In this document: positions 54,477-63,325 of the stretch, in pieces | Numbering within the stretch: the stretch's first letter is position 1 | Layout: each line of letters opens with the position of its first letter | Assembly (NCBI RefSeq): GCF_005697565.1 | Contig: NZ_CP040004.1 | Location: 124,001 to 188,000, forward strand | Direction: 5' to 3' | Length of the DNA: 64,000 nt | Source: Candidatus Nanosynbacter featherlites | GTDB taxonomy: Bacteria; Patescibacteriota; Saccharimonadia; Saccharimonadales; Saccharimonadaceae | Position numbers and translations under genes: made by a program | Notes under the pieces: generated by a model | What the model was told of the DNA's origin: nothing | The model's input: only the letters and a program-made list of their open reading frames with translations | Databases searched by the model: none

Positions 54477-55538
54477 ATGACTCTTGAAGATTTGAAAAAC
54501 TATGCGCCGTATATAGACCAGCACATCGAGAAAGTGCTATGTGATTTTGCTGAGGAGGTTCAGCTTGAAGTTGATGATGAACAGGCAATCTGGGCACTGT
54601 CAACAATACGCGAATATGCTTTGAGGCCAGGGAAGCGGTTGAGGGGTGCTTTGGCAGCGTGTTTGTATGACGCAAAGACGGGGGAAACATATGCCGAAGT
54701 CGGACTGTCATTGGCGGCGGTGATTGAGCTAATGCATGATTATCTGCTTATACTGGACGATGTTATGGATCGGTCTGCGACGCGCCGCGGGCTGCCAACA
54801 GTTCATGAACAGTACCAAAAGCAGTTCTCACATATTGGAGCTGATGGCTTTGAATCAGATATGATGGCTATCAATGTTGGGTTATTGGTGCAACACATTG
54901 CCAGTTGGTCTCTGTCTGGCATGGATGTGAATACAAAAATTGTTCAACAAATAATGCACCGTAACATCGGCATCACAGGGTTTGGCCAGATGGCTGACGT
55001 GGCGGGTACAATTACTCGTCCAACGACGTCTGAACAGATCATTAAGAAGTATTATAAGAAGAGTAGTATTTATACGTTTGTAAATCCGCTGTTATGTGCA
55101 CTGGCCTTGGCGGGCGACACTGATGAGACCGCTCAACAGCAAGTTGAGGCGTTTGGGCTGCCGGCGGGCTTGGCTTTTCAGCTTCGTGATGATTGGTTGG
55201 GCATTTTTGGTAGTCCGGAGGAATCAGGAAAAAGCAACCTTGATGATATTCATGAAGGAAAGAATACATTTTTAGTACAAGAGACTTTGGGGCGGTGTAC
55301 TGAAGCTCAGAAGAAAACGTTGCTGGAGATTATTGGTAATGAACAAGCGACGGAAGACGACCTGAAGGTTGTGAAAGATGTTATGGTGCAGACCGGCGCC
55401 GTAGACGTGGCTCAGGTTTTAATGGAGAAGGCGGGGCGTGAAGCGTGCGAAGCTGCGCGGGCGTCAAGTTTGTGGGCGAGTGATTTCGCTGATCTGCTGC
55501 GGCAGGTGGTACAATATAGTATGGAGCGAATAAAATAG
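54477..55538 (+). CDS. Trans-prenyl diphosphate synthase (polyprenyl/GGPP type)
   Basis: A 353-residue all-helical prenyltransferase that adds isopentenyl units to make farnesyl or longer diphosphates. The first Asp-rich motif is DDVMD (followed by RRGLPTVH), and the second is DDWLG in QLRDDWLGIFG, where the third Asp of DDxxD is replaced. PGKRLRG is the substrate-binding basic motif. The stop overlaps the uppS start by 1 nt, so its product probably feeds UppS. Product chain length cannot be told from sequence. Confidence 0.88.
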   Translation: MTLEDLKNYAPYIDQHIEKVLCDFAEEVQLEVDDEQAIWALSTIREYALRPGKRLRGALAACLYDAKTGETYAEVGLSLAAVIELMHDYLLILDDVMDRSATRRGLPTVHEQYQKQFSHIGADGFESDMMAINVGLLVQHIASWSLSGMDVNTKIVQQIMHRNIGITGFGQMADVAGTITRPTTSEQIIKKYYKKSSIYTFVNPLLCALALAGDTDETAQQQVEAFGLPAGLAFQLRDDWLGIFGSPEESGKSNLDDIHEGKNTFLVQETLGRCTEAQKKTLLEIIGNEQATEDDLKVVKDVMVQTGAVDVAQVLMEKAGREACEAARASSLWASDFADLLRQVVQYSMERIK

Positions 55539-56230
55539 TGAGAGAGAGTAGCGTACCCCAGCACATTGGATATATTATGGACGGTAATCGTCGATGGGCT
55601 GAACGACATGGACTGCCAGCATATGAAGGACATCTGGCAGGTTATACTGCCATGAAAGAAGTCCTGACGGCTAATATTGATGCAGGTGTGAAATATGTTT
55701 CGGTATATGCGTTTAGTTCCGAAAATTGGCGTCGTTCGCAAACGGAAGTCGATAAACTGATGAAGCTATTGGTCAAATGCGTTAAGACCGATGCGAAATA
55801 TCTCCATGACCGTCAAGTTCGTGTCGTGGTGCTTGGTTCACGCGACCAGCTGCCAGAGAGAGTCATCCAGGCAATAGAAGAGATTGAGTCAGCCACTGCA
55901 CACTACACCAAAGGTACATTGGCTTTGTGCTTTAACTATGGTGGTCAGCAGGAGATTGTTACTGCCGTCAAACGGATCATAGCTTCAGGGGTTACAGAGG
56001 ACGAGGTGACAGCTGAGTTGATTGAACAAAATTTATACTCACCAGAGATACCGCCCTGTGATTTGATCGTTCGAACTAGTGGTGAACAGCGTCTCAGTAA
56101 CTTTATGTTATGGCGATCAGCCTTGAGTGAGTTTTTGTTTTTGGAAAAGCATTGGCCGGATATGCGGGCTGAAGATGTTAAAAAGATATTAGATGAATAC
56201 GCTAAGAGAAATCGAAGGTTTGGGGGGTAA
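55538..56230 (+). CDS. uppS: Undecaprenyl diphosphate synthase (cis-prenyltransferase)
   Basis: A 230-residue enzyme making the C55 lipid carrier for cell-wall and surface polymers. IGYIMDGNRRWA near the N-terminus contains the catalytic Asp, followed by YVSVYAFSSENWRR, and LIVRTSGEQRLSNFMLW near the end binds the substrate diphosphate. The GTG start overlaps the preceding TAG. It is followed after 3 nt by rseP. Confidence 0.94.
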   Translation: MRESSVPQHIGYIMDGNRRWAERHGLPAYEGHLAGYTAMKEVLTANIDAGVKYVSVYAFSSENWRRSQTEVDKLMKLLVKCVKTDAKYLHDRQVRVVVLGSRDQLPERVIQAIEEIESATAHYTKGTLALCFNYGGQQEIVTAVKRIIASGVTEDEVTAELIEQNLYSPEIPPCDLIVRTSGEQRLSNFMLWRSALSEFLFLEKHWPDMRAEDVKKILDEYAKRNRRFGG

Positions 56231-56233
56231 AAT

Positions 56234-57397
56234 ATGGTTGTTTTGGGCGTTGTAATTGGGCTATTGGTTTTGGTCTTTTTGGTGGCTATCCACGAGCTTG
56301 GCCATGCTGTCGTGGCAAAGCGCAATGGCGTTGAAGTGGAGGAGTATGGTATTGGCTTTCCGCCACGAGCAAAAAAATGGCAGCCGAAACAAAGTTTTTT
56401 GGGTAAAAATGTTGTGTTTAGCTTGAACTGGTTGCCATTGGGTGGCTTTGTGAAACTCAAAGGTGAATACGATTCAGCTCGTGGCAAAGGTGCGTATGGA
56501 GCTACGGGGTATTGGGTAAAAACAAAAATATTGTTAGCAGGTGTATTGGTCAACTGGCTAGCGGCTGTGGTGTTGTTTGCGGTGCTGGCTGTGTTCGGAC
56601 TGCCTAAAATATTACCAAACCAAGTGATGTTGCCGTTTGATAATACATCAGTTAGGACACCAGTCAAGATCGTACGTCTCACTGAGGGCTCGCCAGCGGC
56701 ACAAGTTGGGTTACAGGTTGATGATGAAATTGTAGCGATTAATGAAAAACCAATCGATACTTCAGCGCAGTTGTCTGAGGTAACACAGCAGTCTTCTGGG
56801 CAAACGGTAAATATTGAGGTTAAACGAAACAAGCAGCCACTGCATTTTCGAACAACGTTATTGAGTCGTGATCAGGCAAAAAATGGTGGCTATTTGGGCG
56901 TTGTGCCGCATCAGTCAGAAACCATCCACGCCACATGGTCGGCGCCGTTGGTCGGTGTGGCGACGACAGTACAGTTAACTCACGAGACGCTGAAGGGAGT
57001 TGGCTCCATGATAGCGCAGGGGATTGGTGGCTTCTTTGGACAGTTTGTTGGTTCACCAGAGCAGAAGCAGGCAGCCAAGGCTGATTTGGCGAAGGTGGGT
57101 AACAATGTGGCAGGTCCGGTTGGTATCTTGGGTGTCTTATTCCCGTCGGTTGTTAATTCCGGCTTGACACAAGTATTACTTCTAGCGGCAATCATCTCCT
57201 TGACGCTGGCGGTGATGAATATTTTGCCAATCCCAGCACTTGATGGTGGGCGTTGGTTTACCATGACGATCTTTCGACTGCTGAAAAAGCCACTAACGAA
57301 AGATCGCGAAGAGACGATTCAAGCTACTGGCTTTTTGATTTTAATGGCATTAACAATAGTGGTAACGTGGAATGACATTGCAAAATTATTCTCATAA
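56234..57397 (+). CDS. rseP: Site-2 protease RseP (M50 family) with PDZ domain
   Basis: A 387-residue intramembrane zinc protease. The metal site HELGH lies in the first transmembrane helix (VAIHELGHAVVAKRNG), and the distal LDGG motif is in MNILPIPALDGGRW. A PDZ domain (about 125-210: GSPAAQVGLQVDDEIVAIN) lies between. It probably cleaves regulatory or signal peptides in the membrane. GGGGGG precedes the ATG. It overlaps the next gene by 26 nt in another frame. Confidence 0.93.
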   Translation: MVVLGVVIGLLVLVFLVAIHELGHAVVAKRNGVEVEEYGIGFPPRAKKWQPKQSFLGKNVVFSLNWLPLGGFVKLKGEYDSARGKGAYGATGYWVKTKILLAGVLVNWLAAVVLFAVLAVFGLPKILPNQVMLPFDNTSVRTPVKIVRLTEGSPAAQVGLQVDDEIVAINEKPIDTSAQLSEVTQQSSGQTVNIEVKRNKQPLHFRTTLLSRDQAKNGGYLGVVPHQSETIHATWSAPLVGVATTVQLTHETLKGVGSMIAQGIGGFFGQFVGSPEQKQAAKADLAKVGNNVAGPVGILGVLFPSVVNSGLTQVLLLAAIISLTLAVMNILPIPALDGGRWFTMTIFRLLKKPLTKDREETIQATGFLILMALTIVVTWNDIAKLFS

Positions 57398-58190
57398 ACT
57401 CAAGCTTAAAAAATTAGTACAGCCGAAAAAGAATTGGCTGTGGTGCTTGATTTTGCCTGTTTGGGCGTACGCATCATTTATGGTTTCGGGTCTGCTGGTT
57501 TCACTGATGGTGTGGTCACTAGTGCAGGCAGGCGTACCCCTGAAGAGTATCCCATCAGTCTTGCTGACGACCGGTATTTCGGTGGTCGTGTGGATAGTCA
57601 CAATATTTATGGTCACTATGGTGCCGTACTGGCTATTTAAGCGCAAAACGAGCATTAAGGACCTTGGTGTCACTGGCAAGCCTGCATGGTTGGATGTATG
57701 TATGCCTGTGCCGATTTTTGTTGCGTATTTTATTTGTTCCATCATGGTGGCAGCGTTGGCAGTAACGTTTTTGAACGTAGATTTTAAGCAAGCACAGCAG
57801 CTGCCTTTTGACACGACGGTGCTGTACTCACAGGCTCAGTACGCGATGATCTTTTTCACTCTGGTGGTTTTGGCGCCTTTGGCAGAAGAATTGCTGTTTC
57901 GCGGCTATCTATACACAAAACTGCGCAAGACAAATTCAGTGAAAGTTGCAGTTATCATTACCAGCCTCACGTTTGGTTTGGCGCATCTGGCGATTGGTAG
58001 TGAAAATTTGCAGTGGAATGTCGTATTAGACACATTTGTTCTCAGTATCTTCTCGTGCTTGTTGCGTGAGTACACTGGTGCTGTTTGGGCTAGTGTGGTG
58101 CTGCACGCCATCAAAAACAGCTTGGCGTTCTATCTATTGTTTATCAATCCAATTGCTATTCACAGTGCTGTTGGAATATTATTTACGTAA
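57372..58190 (+). CDS. CPBP (Abi/Rce1-like) intramembrane metalloprotease
   Basis: A 272-residue membrane protein with about seven helices. The family motif EELLFRGYLY (EExxxR) lies in APLAEELLFRG, and the second conserved region AHLAIGS comes later, with H in VVLHAIKNS. CPBP proteases are related to CAAX prenyl endopeptidase Rce1 and to bacteriocin-immunity proteins. It is located directly after rseP, overlapping it by 26 nt. The substrate is unknown. Confidence 0.88.
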   Translation: MTLQNYSHKLKLKKLVQPKKNWLWCLILPVWAYASFMVSGLLVSLMVWSLVQAGVPLKSIPSVLLTTGISVVVWIVTIFMVTMVPYWLFKRKTSIKDLGVTGKPAWLDVCMPVPIFVAYFICSIMVAALAVTFLNVDFKQAQQLPFDTTVLYSQAQYAMIFFTLVVLAPLAEELLFRGYLYTKLRKTNSVKVAVIITSLTFGLAHLAIGSENLQWNVVLDTFVLSIFSCLLREYTGAVWASVVLHAIKNSLAFYLLFINPIAIHSAVGILFT

Positions 58191-58203
58191 AGGAGTTTGA
58201 CGT

Positions 58204-59445
58204 ATGAGAATGAGCCAATTATTTACCAAAACCAGCAAAACTGCGCCAAGTGACGAGATGGCGAAGAATGCGCAGTTGTTGATTCAGGCTGGCTATGTGC
58301 ACAAAACGATGGCTGGTGTGTATTCGTACACGCCGTTAGGGCTGCGTGTGTTGGAGAATATTAAGCGCATTGTGCGGGAAGAGATGAACGCGATTGACAG
58401 CCAAGAGCTCATCATGAGCAGTTTGCAGCGTAAGGAGCTGTGGACTGAGACGGGGCGGTGGAGTGATGAATTGGTTGATGTTTGGTTTAAGTCTCATCTA
58501 CAGGATGGTACTGAGGTGGGCTTTGGCTGGACGCACGAAGAACCCATCATTGAACTACTGCGTAATTACCTCAAGAGCTACAAAGATTTGCCAATTAGTG
58601 TGTATCAATTTCAGAACAAATTGAGAAATGAGCTCAGAGCTAAGAGTGGTATCATGCGCGGACGTGAATTTATCATGAAAGATATGTATTCGGTGCACGC
58701 TACCCGAGAGGATTTGGATGTGTATTATGAGGCGGTCATCGCAGCGTATAAGCGGTGCTATGATCGGCTGGGGATTGACCAGGACACTTACGTGACGTTT
58801 GCTAGTGGCGGGGCATTTACCAAGTTTAGCCACGAATTTCAGACGATTTGTGAGGCGGGTGAGGACTATGTCTACTTGCACCGCGGGAAGAACATTGCGG
58901 TAAATGAGGAAGTGATTGACGATGCTATTGTAGAGTTGGGCGTTGACCGTAGCGAGCTGGAGAAGGTCAAAACAGCTGAAGTTGGCAATATTTTCAACTT
59001 TGGTACGCAAAAATCAGAGGAGATGAAACTGGTCTTCACTGGTGAAGATGGCCAACAGCACTATGCCTATATGGGCAGTTATGGCATCGGTATCACGCGT
59101 GTTATGGGTGTGATCGTCGAGAAGTTTGCTGACGAGAAAGGTTTGGTGTGGACTGAAAACATCGCGCCGTTTAAGCTGCAACTAGTAGCAATCGGTGAAC
59201 GCGGTGGTGAGTTGGCAAATCAGCTGTATGGCACGTTGATGAAGGCAGGTGTAGAGGTGTTGTATGACGACAGGGCTGAGCGACCGGGTGTGAAGTTTGC
59301 TGACGCTGAACTGATGGGTATGCCGTGGCGCGTGACCATCAGTGACCGAGGGATTGACAGCGGCGAGTTTGAATTAACCAGCCGTCAGACTGGCGAAACC
59401 GTCACCAAGAGCTATGACGAACTGGTAGCATTTTTCATTGATTAG
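58204..59445 (+). CDS. proS: Prolyl-tRNA synthetase lacking the editing insertion
   Basis: A 413-residue class II synthetase. Motif 2 is around FQNKLRNELRAKSGIMRGRE, motif 3 around GSYGIGITRVMG, and a C-terminal anticodon-binding domain spans about 315-400. Standard bacterial ProRS has about 570 residues with an editing (INS) domain between motifs 2 and 3. Here that interval is about 120 residues, so the editing domain is missing, as in alpha-proteobacterial forms. No free-standing YbaK/ProXp gene is seen in the window. AAGGAG precedes the start. Confidence 0.93.
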   Translation: MRMSQLFTKTSKTAPSDEMAKNAQLLIQAGYVHKTMAGVYSYTPLGLRVLENIKRIVREEMNAIDSQELIMSSLQRKELWTETGRWSDELVDVWFKSHLQDGTEVGFGWTHEEPIIELLRNYLKSYKDLPISVYQFQNKLRNELRAKSGIMRGREFIMKDMYSVHATREDLDVYYEAVIAAYKRCYDRLGIDQDTYVTFASGGAFTKFSHEFQTICEAGEDYVYLHRGKNIAVNEEVIDDAIVELGVDRSELEKVKTAEVGNIFNFGTQKSEEMKLVFTGEDGQQHYAYMGSYGIGITRVMGVIVEKFADEKGLVWTENIAPFKLQLVAIGERGGELANQLYGTLMKAGVEVLYDDRAERPGVKFADAELMGMPWRVTISDRGIDSGEFELTSRQTGETVTKSYDELVAFFID

Positions 59446-59474
59446 TTGACAGTGTCTGGTAGTATTGATACAAT
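59446..59474 (+). promoter_or_regulatory. Promoter of greA
   Basis: TTGACA (59446-59451), a 17-nt spacer and TACAAT (59469-59474), directly after the proS stop codon. Confidence 0.8.
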
Positions 59475-59503
59475 CATAGTACTTACACGATGATTATATC
59501 GAT

Positions 59504-59525
59504 ACGCTAGATATAGCGTGTTTTT
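59504..59525 (+). promoter_or_regulatory. Terminator-like hairpin in the greA leader
   Basis: ACGCTA (59504-59509) pairs with TAGCGT (59514-59519) around GATA and is followed by GTTTTTG. It lies between the promoter and the greA ATG at 59562, so it could attenuate greA. E. coli greA has an analogous leader terminator. Confidence 0.5.
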
Positions 59526-59561
59526 GATTTTGCACCACTATATATAGTAGAAGGAGAGTAT

Positions 59562-60017
59562 ATGAATAAGAAATATCAGATCACTGATTCGGGCCGGAAA
59601 GAACTAGAAAAAGAGCTGGCAGAACTTAAGAGCCGCCGAGGAGAGATTGCAGAAAAAATTGCAGAAGCACGAAGCTTTGGCGACCTCAGCGAAAATGCTG
59701 AATATGATGCCGCTCGTGAAGAGCAGGGACTATTGGAAACGCGTGTTATTGAGATTGAAGATATTTTGCAACATGCTTCAATCATTAAGAGTGCTGACGC
59801 AACTGTTGTTGGCCTGGGTAGTGCTGTCGAGCTGAAGAATAGCGACAAAACGGTTACCTACACGGTGGTAGGTCCTGTTGAGGCAGACCCAATGGAGGGC
59901 AAGATATCTGACGAGTCGCCAATTGGTCAGGCACTGATGGGCAAGAAAGTCGGCGATGAAGTGACGATTTCTACGCCTAAGGGTGAAATTGTCTATACGA
60001 TATCCTCTCTGTTATAA
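59562..60017 (+). CDS. greA: Transcription elongation factor GreA
   Basis: A 151-residue factor that enters the RNA polymerase secondary channel and stimulates transcript cleavage. The N-terminal coiled coil (1-75) has ARSFGDLSENAEYDAAREEQ with the tip acidic residues (D, E) needed for catalysis; the C-terminal FKBP-like domain ends GEIVYTISSLL. AAGGAGAG precedes the ATG. It is followed after 11 nt by lysS, which has its own -10. Confidence 0.95.
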   Translation: MNKKYQITDSGRKELEKELAELKSRRGEIAEKIAEARSFGDLSENAEYDAAREEQGLLETRVIEIEDILQHASIIKSADATVVGLGSAVELKNSDKTVTYTVVGPVEADPMEGKISDESPIGQALMGKKVGDEVTISTPKGEIVYTISSLL

Positions 60018-60028
60018 TGTAGATAGTT

Positions 60029-61531
60029 ATGGCTACATTACAAGATTATCGAAACGAACGGTTACGAAAATTAGAAACCCTGCGAGAACTAGGTATTGAT
60101 CCATATCCAGCAAAGTCGGCACGGACGCATATGTGTGCTGAGGTCCTGGCGCGGTATGATGAACTGGCGGGCCAGGAAGTGGTTGTGGCAGGGCGCATCG
60201 TGTCGATTCGCAGTTTTGGCAAGCTAGCGTTCATCAAACTGCGCGATCAGTCTGGTGACGTGCAACTATATTTGCAGCGTGATGACGTGGCGGAATTGGA
60301 CGCTAGCCGCGGCGTGTTGGGTATGAAACAGCTGAAGCTTCTGGATACGGGTGATTTTGTCGAGGCGCGCGGAGTGATGACGATAACGCAGACTGGCGAG
60401 AAGTCGGTTGGTGTGCGTGAGCTAAGGCTACTAACCAAGTCGCTACGGCCGATGCCTGAAAAGCTCGAGAACAAAGAAGAGCGTTTCCGCCGCCGCTATG
60501 TCGATATGAATGTTAATCCAGAGGTGCGCCAGCGGTTTGTTCGCCGCAGCAAGTTTTGGCAGGCGACGCGTGATTATCTGAACCAGCACGGCTTTACGGA
60601 GGTGAATGTGCCAGTGCTGGAACACACCACCGGCGGTGCTGATGCTAACCCATTTGTGACACATATGGACGCGCTGAATAATCAGCAGTTTTACTTGCGT
60701 ATTTCTCACGAGTTGCCGCTGAAGCGGTTGATTGGCGCTGGGTTTGAGAAGGTTTATGACCTCGGGCCGCGTTTTCGCAATGAGAATTATTCAGATGAGC
60801 ATTTACCAGAGCACATCGCTATGGAGTGGTACGCTGCGTACTGGGACTGGAAGCAGGGTATGTGTTTTATGGAGGCAATGTATAAAGACGTGCTTCAAAA
60901 AACGTTTGGTACGTTGCAATTTCAACTGGGTAAATTTAATGTTGATATGAGCGGCGAGTGGGAAGTTTGGGATTATGCTGAGGTGATCAACAAGCACTAT
61001 GGCATTGATGTATACAATACGACAATTGACGAGGTGGCCGCCAAGTTGAAAGAGCATGGCTTGGAAGTGGAAAAGACCGATTCCATCCCGCGTGGTATTG
61101 ATAAATTGTGGAAGAATATTCGTAAAGATGTGGCGGGGCCGGTGTGGTTGGTGAATACGCCAAAGTTCATCAGTCCGCTGTCTAAGACTGACCCCGAGAA
61201 TCCGCAGACGGTGGAGCGTTTCCAGCCAGTAATCGCTGGGTCGGAGCTGGGCAATGGCTTCTCTGAGCTGAATGACCCGATTGATCAGTTGAATCGTTTT
61301 GTCGAGCAGCAACAGATGCGCGATGCGGGCGATGACGAGGCGATGATGTTGGACATCGACTATGTGGAGATGTTGGAGTACGGTATGCCGCCAGCTTGCG
61401 GTTGGGGTTACTCTGAGCGGGTGTTTTGGATTTTTGAAGGCGTGACGGCGCGCGAAGGTGTGCCATTCCCACAGCTACGTCATGAGATTGATGAGACAAC
61501 GCGAGCGATTTATCCGCAGGTGAAGTTGTAA
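60029..61531 (+). CDS. lysS: Lysyl-tRNA synthetase (class II)
   Basis: A 500-residue class IIb synthetase. It has an N-terminal OB-fold anticodon domain (about 45-150: VVVAGRIVSIRSFGKLAFIKL), motif 2 around DLGPRFRNENYSDEHLPE, and motif 3 around GWGYSERVFWIFEG. TATAAT (60013-60018) lies 10 nt before the ATG and inside the end of greA, allowing independent transcription. It groups with proS and greA on one strand. Confidence 0.95.
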   Translation: MATLQDYRNERLRKLETLRELGIDPYPAKSARTHMCAEVLARYDELAGQEVVVAGRIVSIRSFGKLAFIKLRDQSGDVQLYLQRDDVAELDASRGVLGMKQLKLLDTGDFVEARGVMTITQTGEKSVGVRELRLLTKSLRPMPEKLENKEERFRRRYVDMNVNPEVRQRFVRRSKFWQATRDYLNQHGFTEVNVPVLEHTTGGADANPFVTHMDALNNQQFYLRISHELPLKRLIGAGFEKVYDLGPRFRNENYSDEHLPEHIAMEWYAAYWDWKQGMCFMEAMYKDVLQKTFGTLQFQLGKFNVDMSGEWEVWDYAEVINKHYGIDVYNTTIDEVAAKLKEHGLEVEKTDSIPRGIDKLWKNIRKDVAGPVWLVNTPKFISPLSKTDPENPQTVERFQPVIAGSELGNGFSELNDPIDQLNRFVEQQQMRDAGDDEAMMLDIDYVEMLEYGMPPACGWGYSERVFWIFEGVTAREGVPFPQLRHEIDETTRAIYPQVKL

Positions 61532-61565
61532 TTGTAGCGTGATTCTAGTTTGTTATAATTAGAGT

Positions 61566-63320
61566 ATGAAGCGATTTATATTGGGGATACTAATCGCTGG
61601 ATCTCTGCTGGCTGGATCTGGCCAAGCAGCGCTTGCAGCGCAGACGGACAATTTTACCATTACTAAATTTGATGCAGAGTATTCGCTGGGTCGCGACAGT
61701 GAAAACCGTTCGACATTGGCGGCAACGTGGCGAATTACTGCTCATTTTTTGCCCAACCAAAACCGTGGCATTGCACCAATATTTGTGAAGAAATATGATA
61801 ATCATCCGACGAATTTTTCGTTGCAATCGGTGACTGATGGACAGGGTGTGTCGCTGGAGCATACGTGGAATGGCGACGAGCTAAGAATTGGCAAGAAAGA
61901 CGTTTACGTTCAGGGTGAAAAAACCTACGTCATCAAGTTTACTCAGCATGATGTGACCAGGCATTATGACAATACGGGGCGTGATGAGTTCTACTGGGAC
62001 GTCATCGGCAATGAGTGGCGAGTACCGATGCAAAATGTACGCGTGTCTGTGAAATTTGACGAGTCACTTCAGGCAGCGCGAGCGGGTGAGGCGTTTTGTT
62101 ATGTTGGTGCGCATGGTTCGAGGCAGCGGTGTAATGTCAGTGGCGATAAGGGCGAAATTGTGACAAATGCGAATCGGTTGGATCGCCGTGAAGGTATAAC
62201 GATGGCGGTTGGTTTTACTGGGGGTACGTTTGCCGGGTATCAGGAGACGTTGAGTGAAAAGTTGATAAAAATTTGGGCAACGGTGCAGACGATAGTAAGT
62301 AGTTTGGCGGTTATATTGATGCTGTTGTTGGTCTGGCGCTACCGGCGGTTATTTGGTAGGTACCGTGAACTCAAACCAATTCCGCCAGAGTATTTGCCAC
62401 CAAAACAGGCGAGTGTGATGACCTCAGCGTATATTTTGAAAAATTACGAGGCTCTGGCGGTCAAAGGGTCAGCCAAGGTGGCGCAGTTGTTGGATTTGGC
62501 AGTGCGGCACTATATCAAGCTGTATGAAGTGAAAAAGGCGTCGTTTTTGCGGTCGGCGCAGTACGAAATTGAAATCGTTAAAGATTTGAAAGAGCTGAGA
62601 CCCGAAGAGTCCGAGGTCGTTCGGGACATGTTTGGTTCATCGATGCCGAAGCCAGGTCAGCGGCTAAATCTGAAAAAGCTACAGAATAATTTATCGTATG
62701 CGGCGCGGACACGAGATGATGATACAAATTTGAAGAATTTAGCTCGTGGTAAATATGCCTTGTGTGAACAAACACTCGCGAATAAGCGGATCGTGCAGAA
62801 GTGGGCTTTGTGGATTTTTGTTATTAGTGTATTGTTGCTGTCGCCGATGTTACTGATTGTGGCGGGAATAATGTTTACTCTGTCATTTGGCTGGTCGTTG
62901 ACTGACGAGGGCTTGGCACTCAGGCGATATTTGGCAGGATTAAAGATGTACATTGGCGTGGCTGAAGCTGAGCGTTTACAGATGCTACAGAGTCCTGAGG
63001 GTGCGGAAAAAGTCAAGGTTGATGCGTCTGACGAGAAGCAATTGGTGAAATTGTACGAGCGGGTATTGCCGTATGCGGTGCTGTTTGGACAGGAAAAAGA
63101 GTGGAGTAAGCAGCTGGGTCGGTACTATGAGCAGGTTGGTGAGCAGCCAGATTGGTACAGTGGTCAGGGCGCGTTCAATGCGGCGGCATTTGCGGCTGGG
63201 ATGAATAGCCTGTCGAGCGTGGCCAGTAGCGCCAGTGATTACTCATCGACCTCTGGTGGCTCAACTGGCGGCGGCTTCGCTGGCGGCGGCGGAGGTGGCG
63301 GCGGAGGTGGCGGCTGGTAA
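61566..63320 (+). CDS. DUF2207 membrane protein with Gly-rich C-terminus
   Basis: A 584-residue envelope protein. Signal peptide (about 1-25), extracytoplasmic beta domain (26-220) with the DUF2207 pattern (FTITKFDAEYSLGRDSEN at the start), a transmembrane helix near 240-260, a cytoplasmic part, and two more helices near 415-450. The tail is Ser/Thr then a run of glycines ending GGW, as in many DUF2207/YgcG-like proteins. The function is unknown. TATAAT is 6 nt before the ATG (leaderless). Confidence 0.8.
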   Translation: MKRFILGILIAGSLLAGSGQAALAAQTDNFTITKFDAEYSLGRDSENRSTLAATWRITAHFLPNQNRGIAPIFVKKYDNHPTNFSLQSVTDGQGVSLEHTWNGDELRIGKKDVYVQGEKTYVIKFTQHDVTRHYDNTGRDEFYWDVIGNEWRVPMQNVRVSVKFDESLQAARAGEAFCYVGAHGSRQRCNVSGDKGEIVTNANRLDRREGITMAVGFTGGTFAGYQETLSEKLIKIWATVQTIVSSLAVILMLLLVWRYRRLFGRYRELKPIPPEYLPPKQASVMTSAYILKNYEALAVKGSAKVAQLLDLAVRHYIKLYEVKKASFLRSAQYEIEIVKDLKELRPEESEVVRDMFGSSMPKPGQRLNLKKLQNNLSYAARTRDDDTNLKNLARGKYALCEQTLANKRIVQKWALWIFVISVLLLSPMLLIVAGIMFTLSFGWSLTDEGLALRRYLAGLKMYIGVAEAERLQMLQSPEGAEKVKVDASDEKQLVKLYERVLPYAVLFGQEKEWSKQLGRYYEQVGEQPDWYSGQGAFNAAAFAAGMNSLSSVASSASDYSSTSGGSTGGGFAGGGGGGGGGGGW

Positions 63321-63325
63321 TCACT

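Noticed and set aside
63255..63317. GGC/GGT-rich simple repeat at the end of the DUF2207 gene
   Set aside because: It is the coding sequence of the Gly-rich tail usual for this family, not an independent repeat element.
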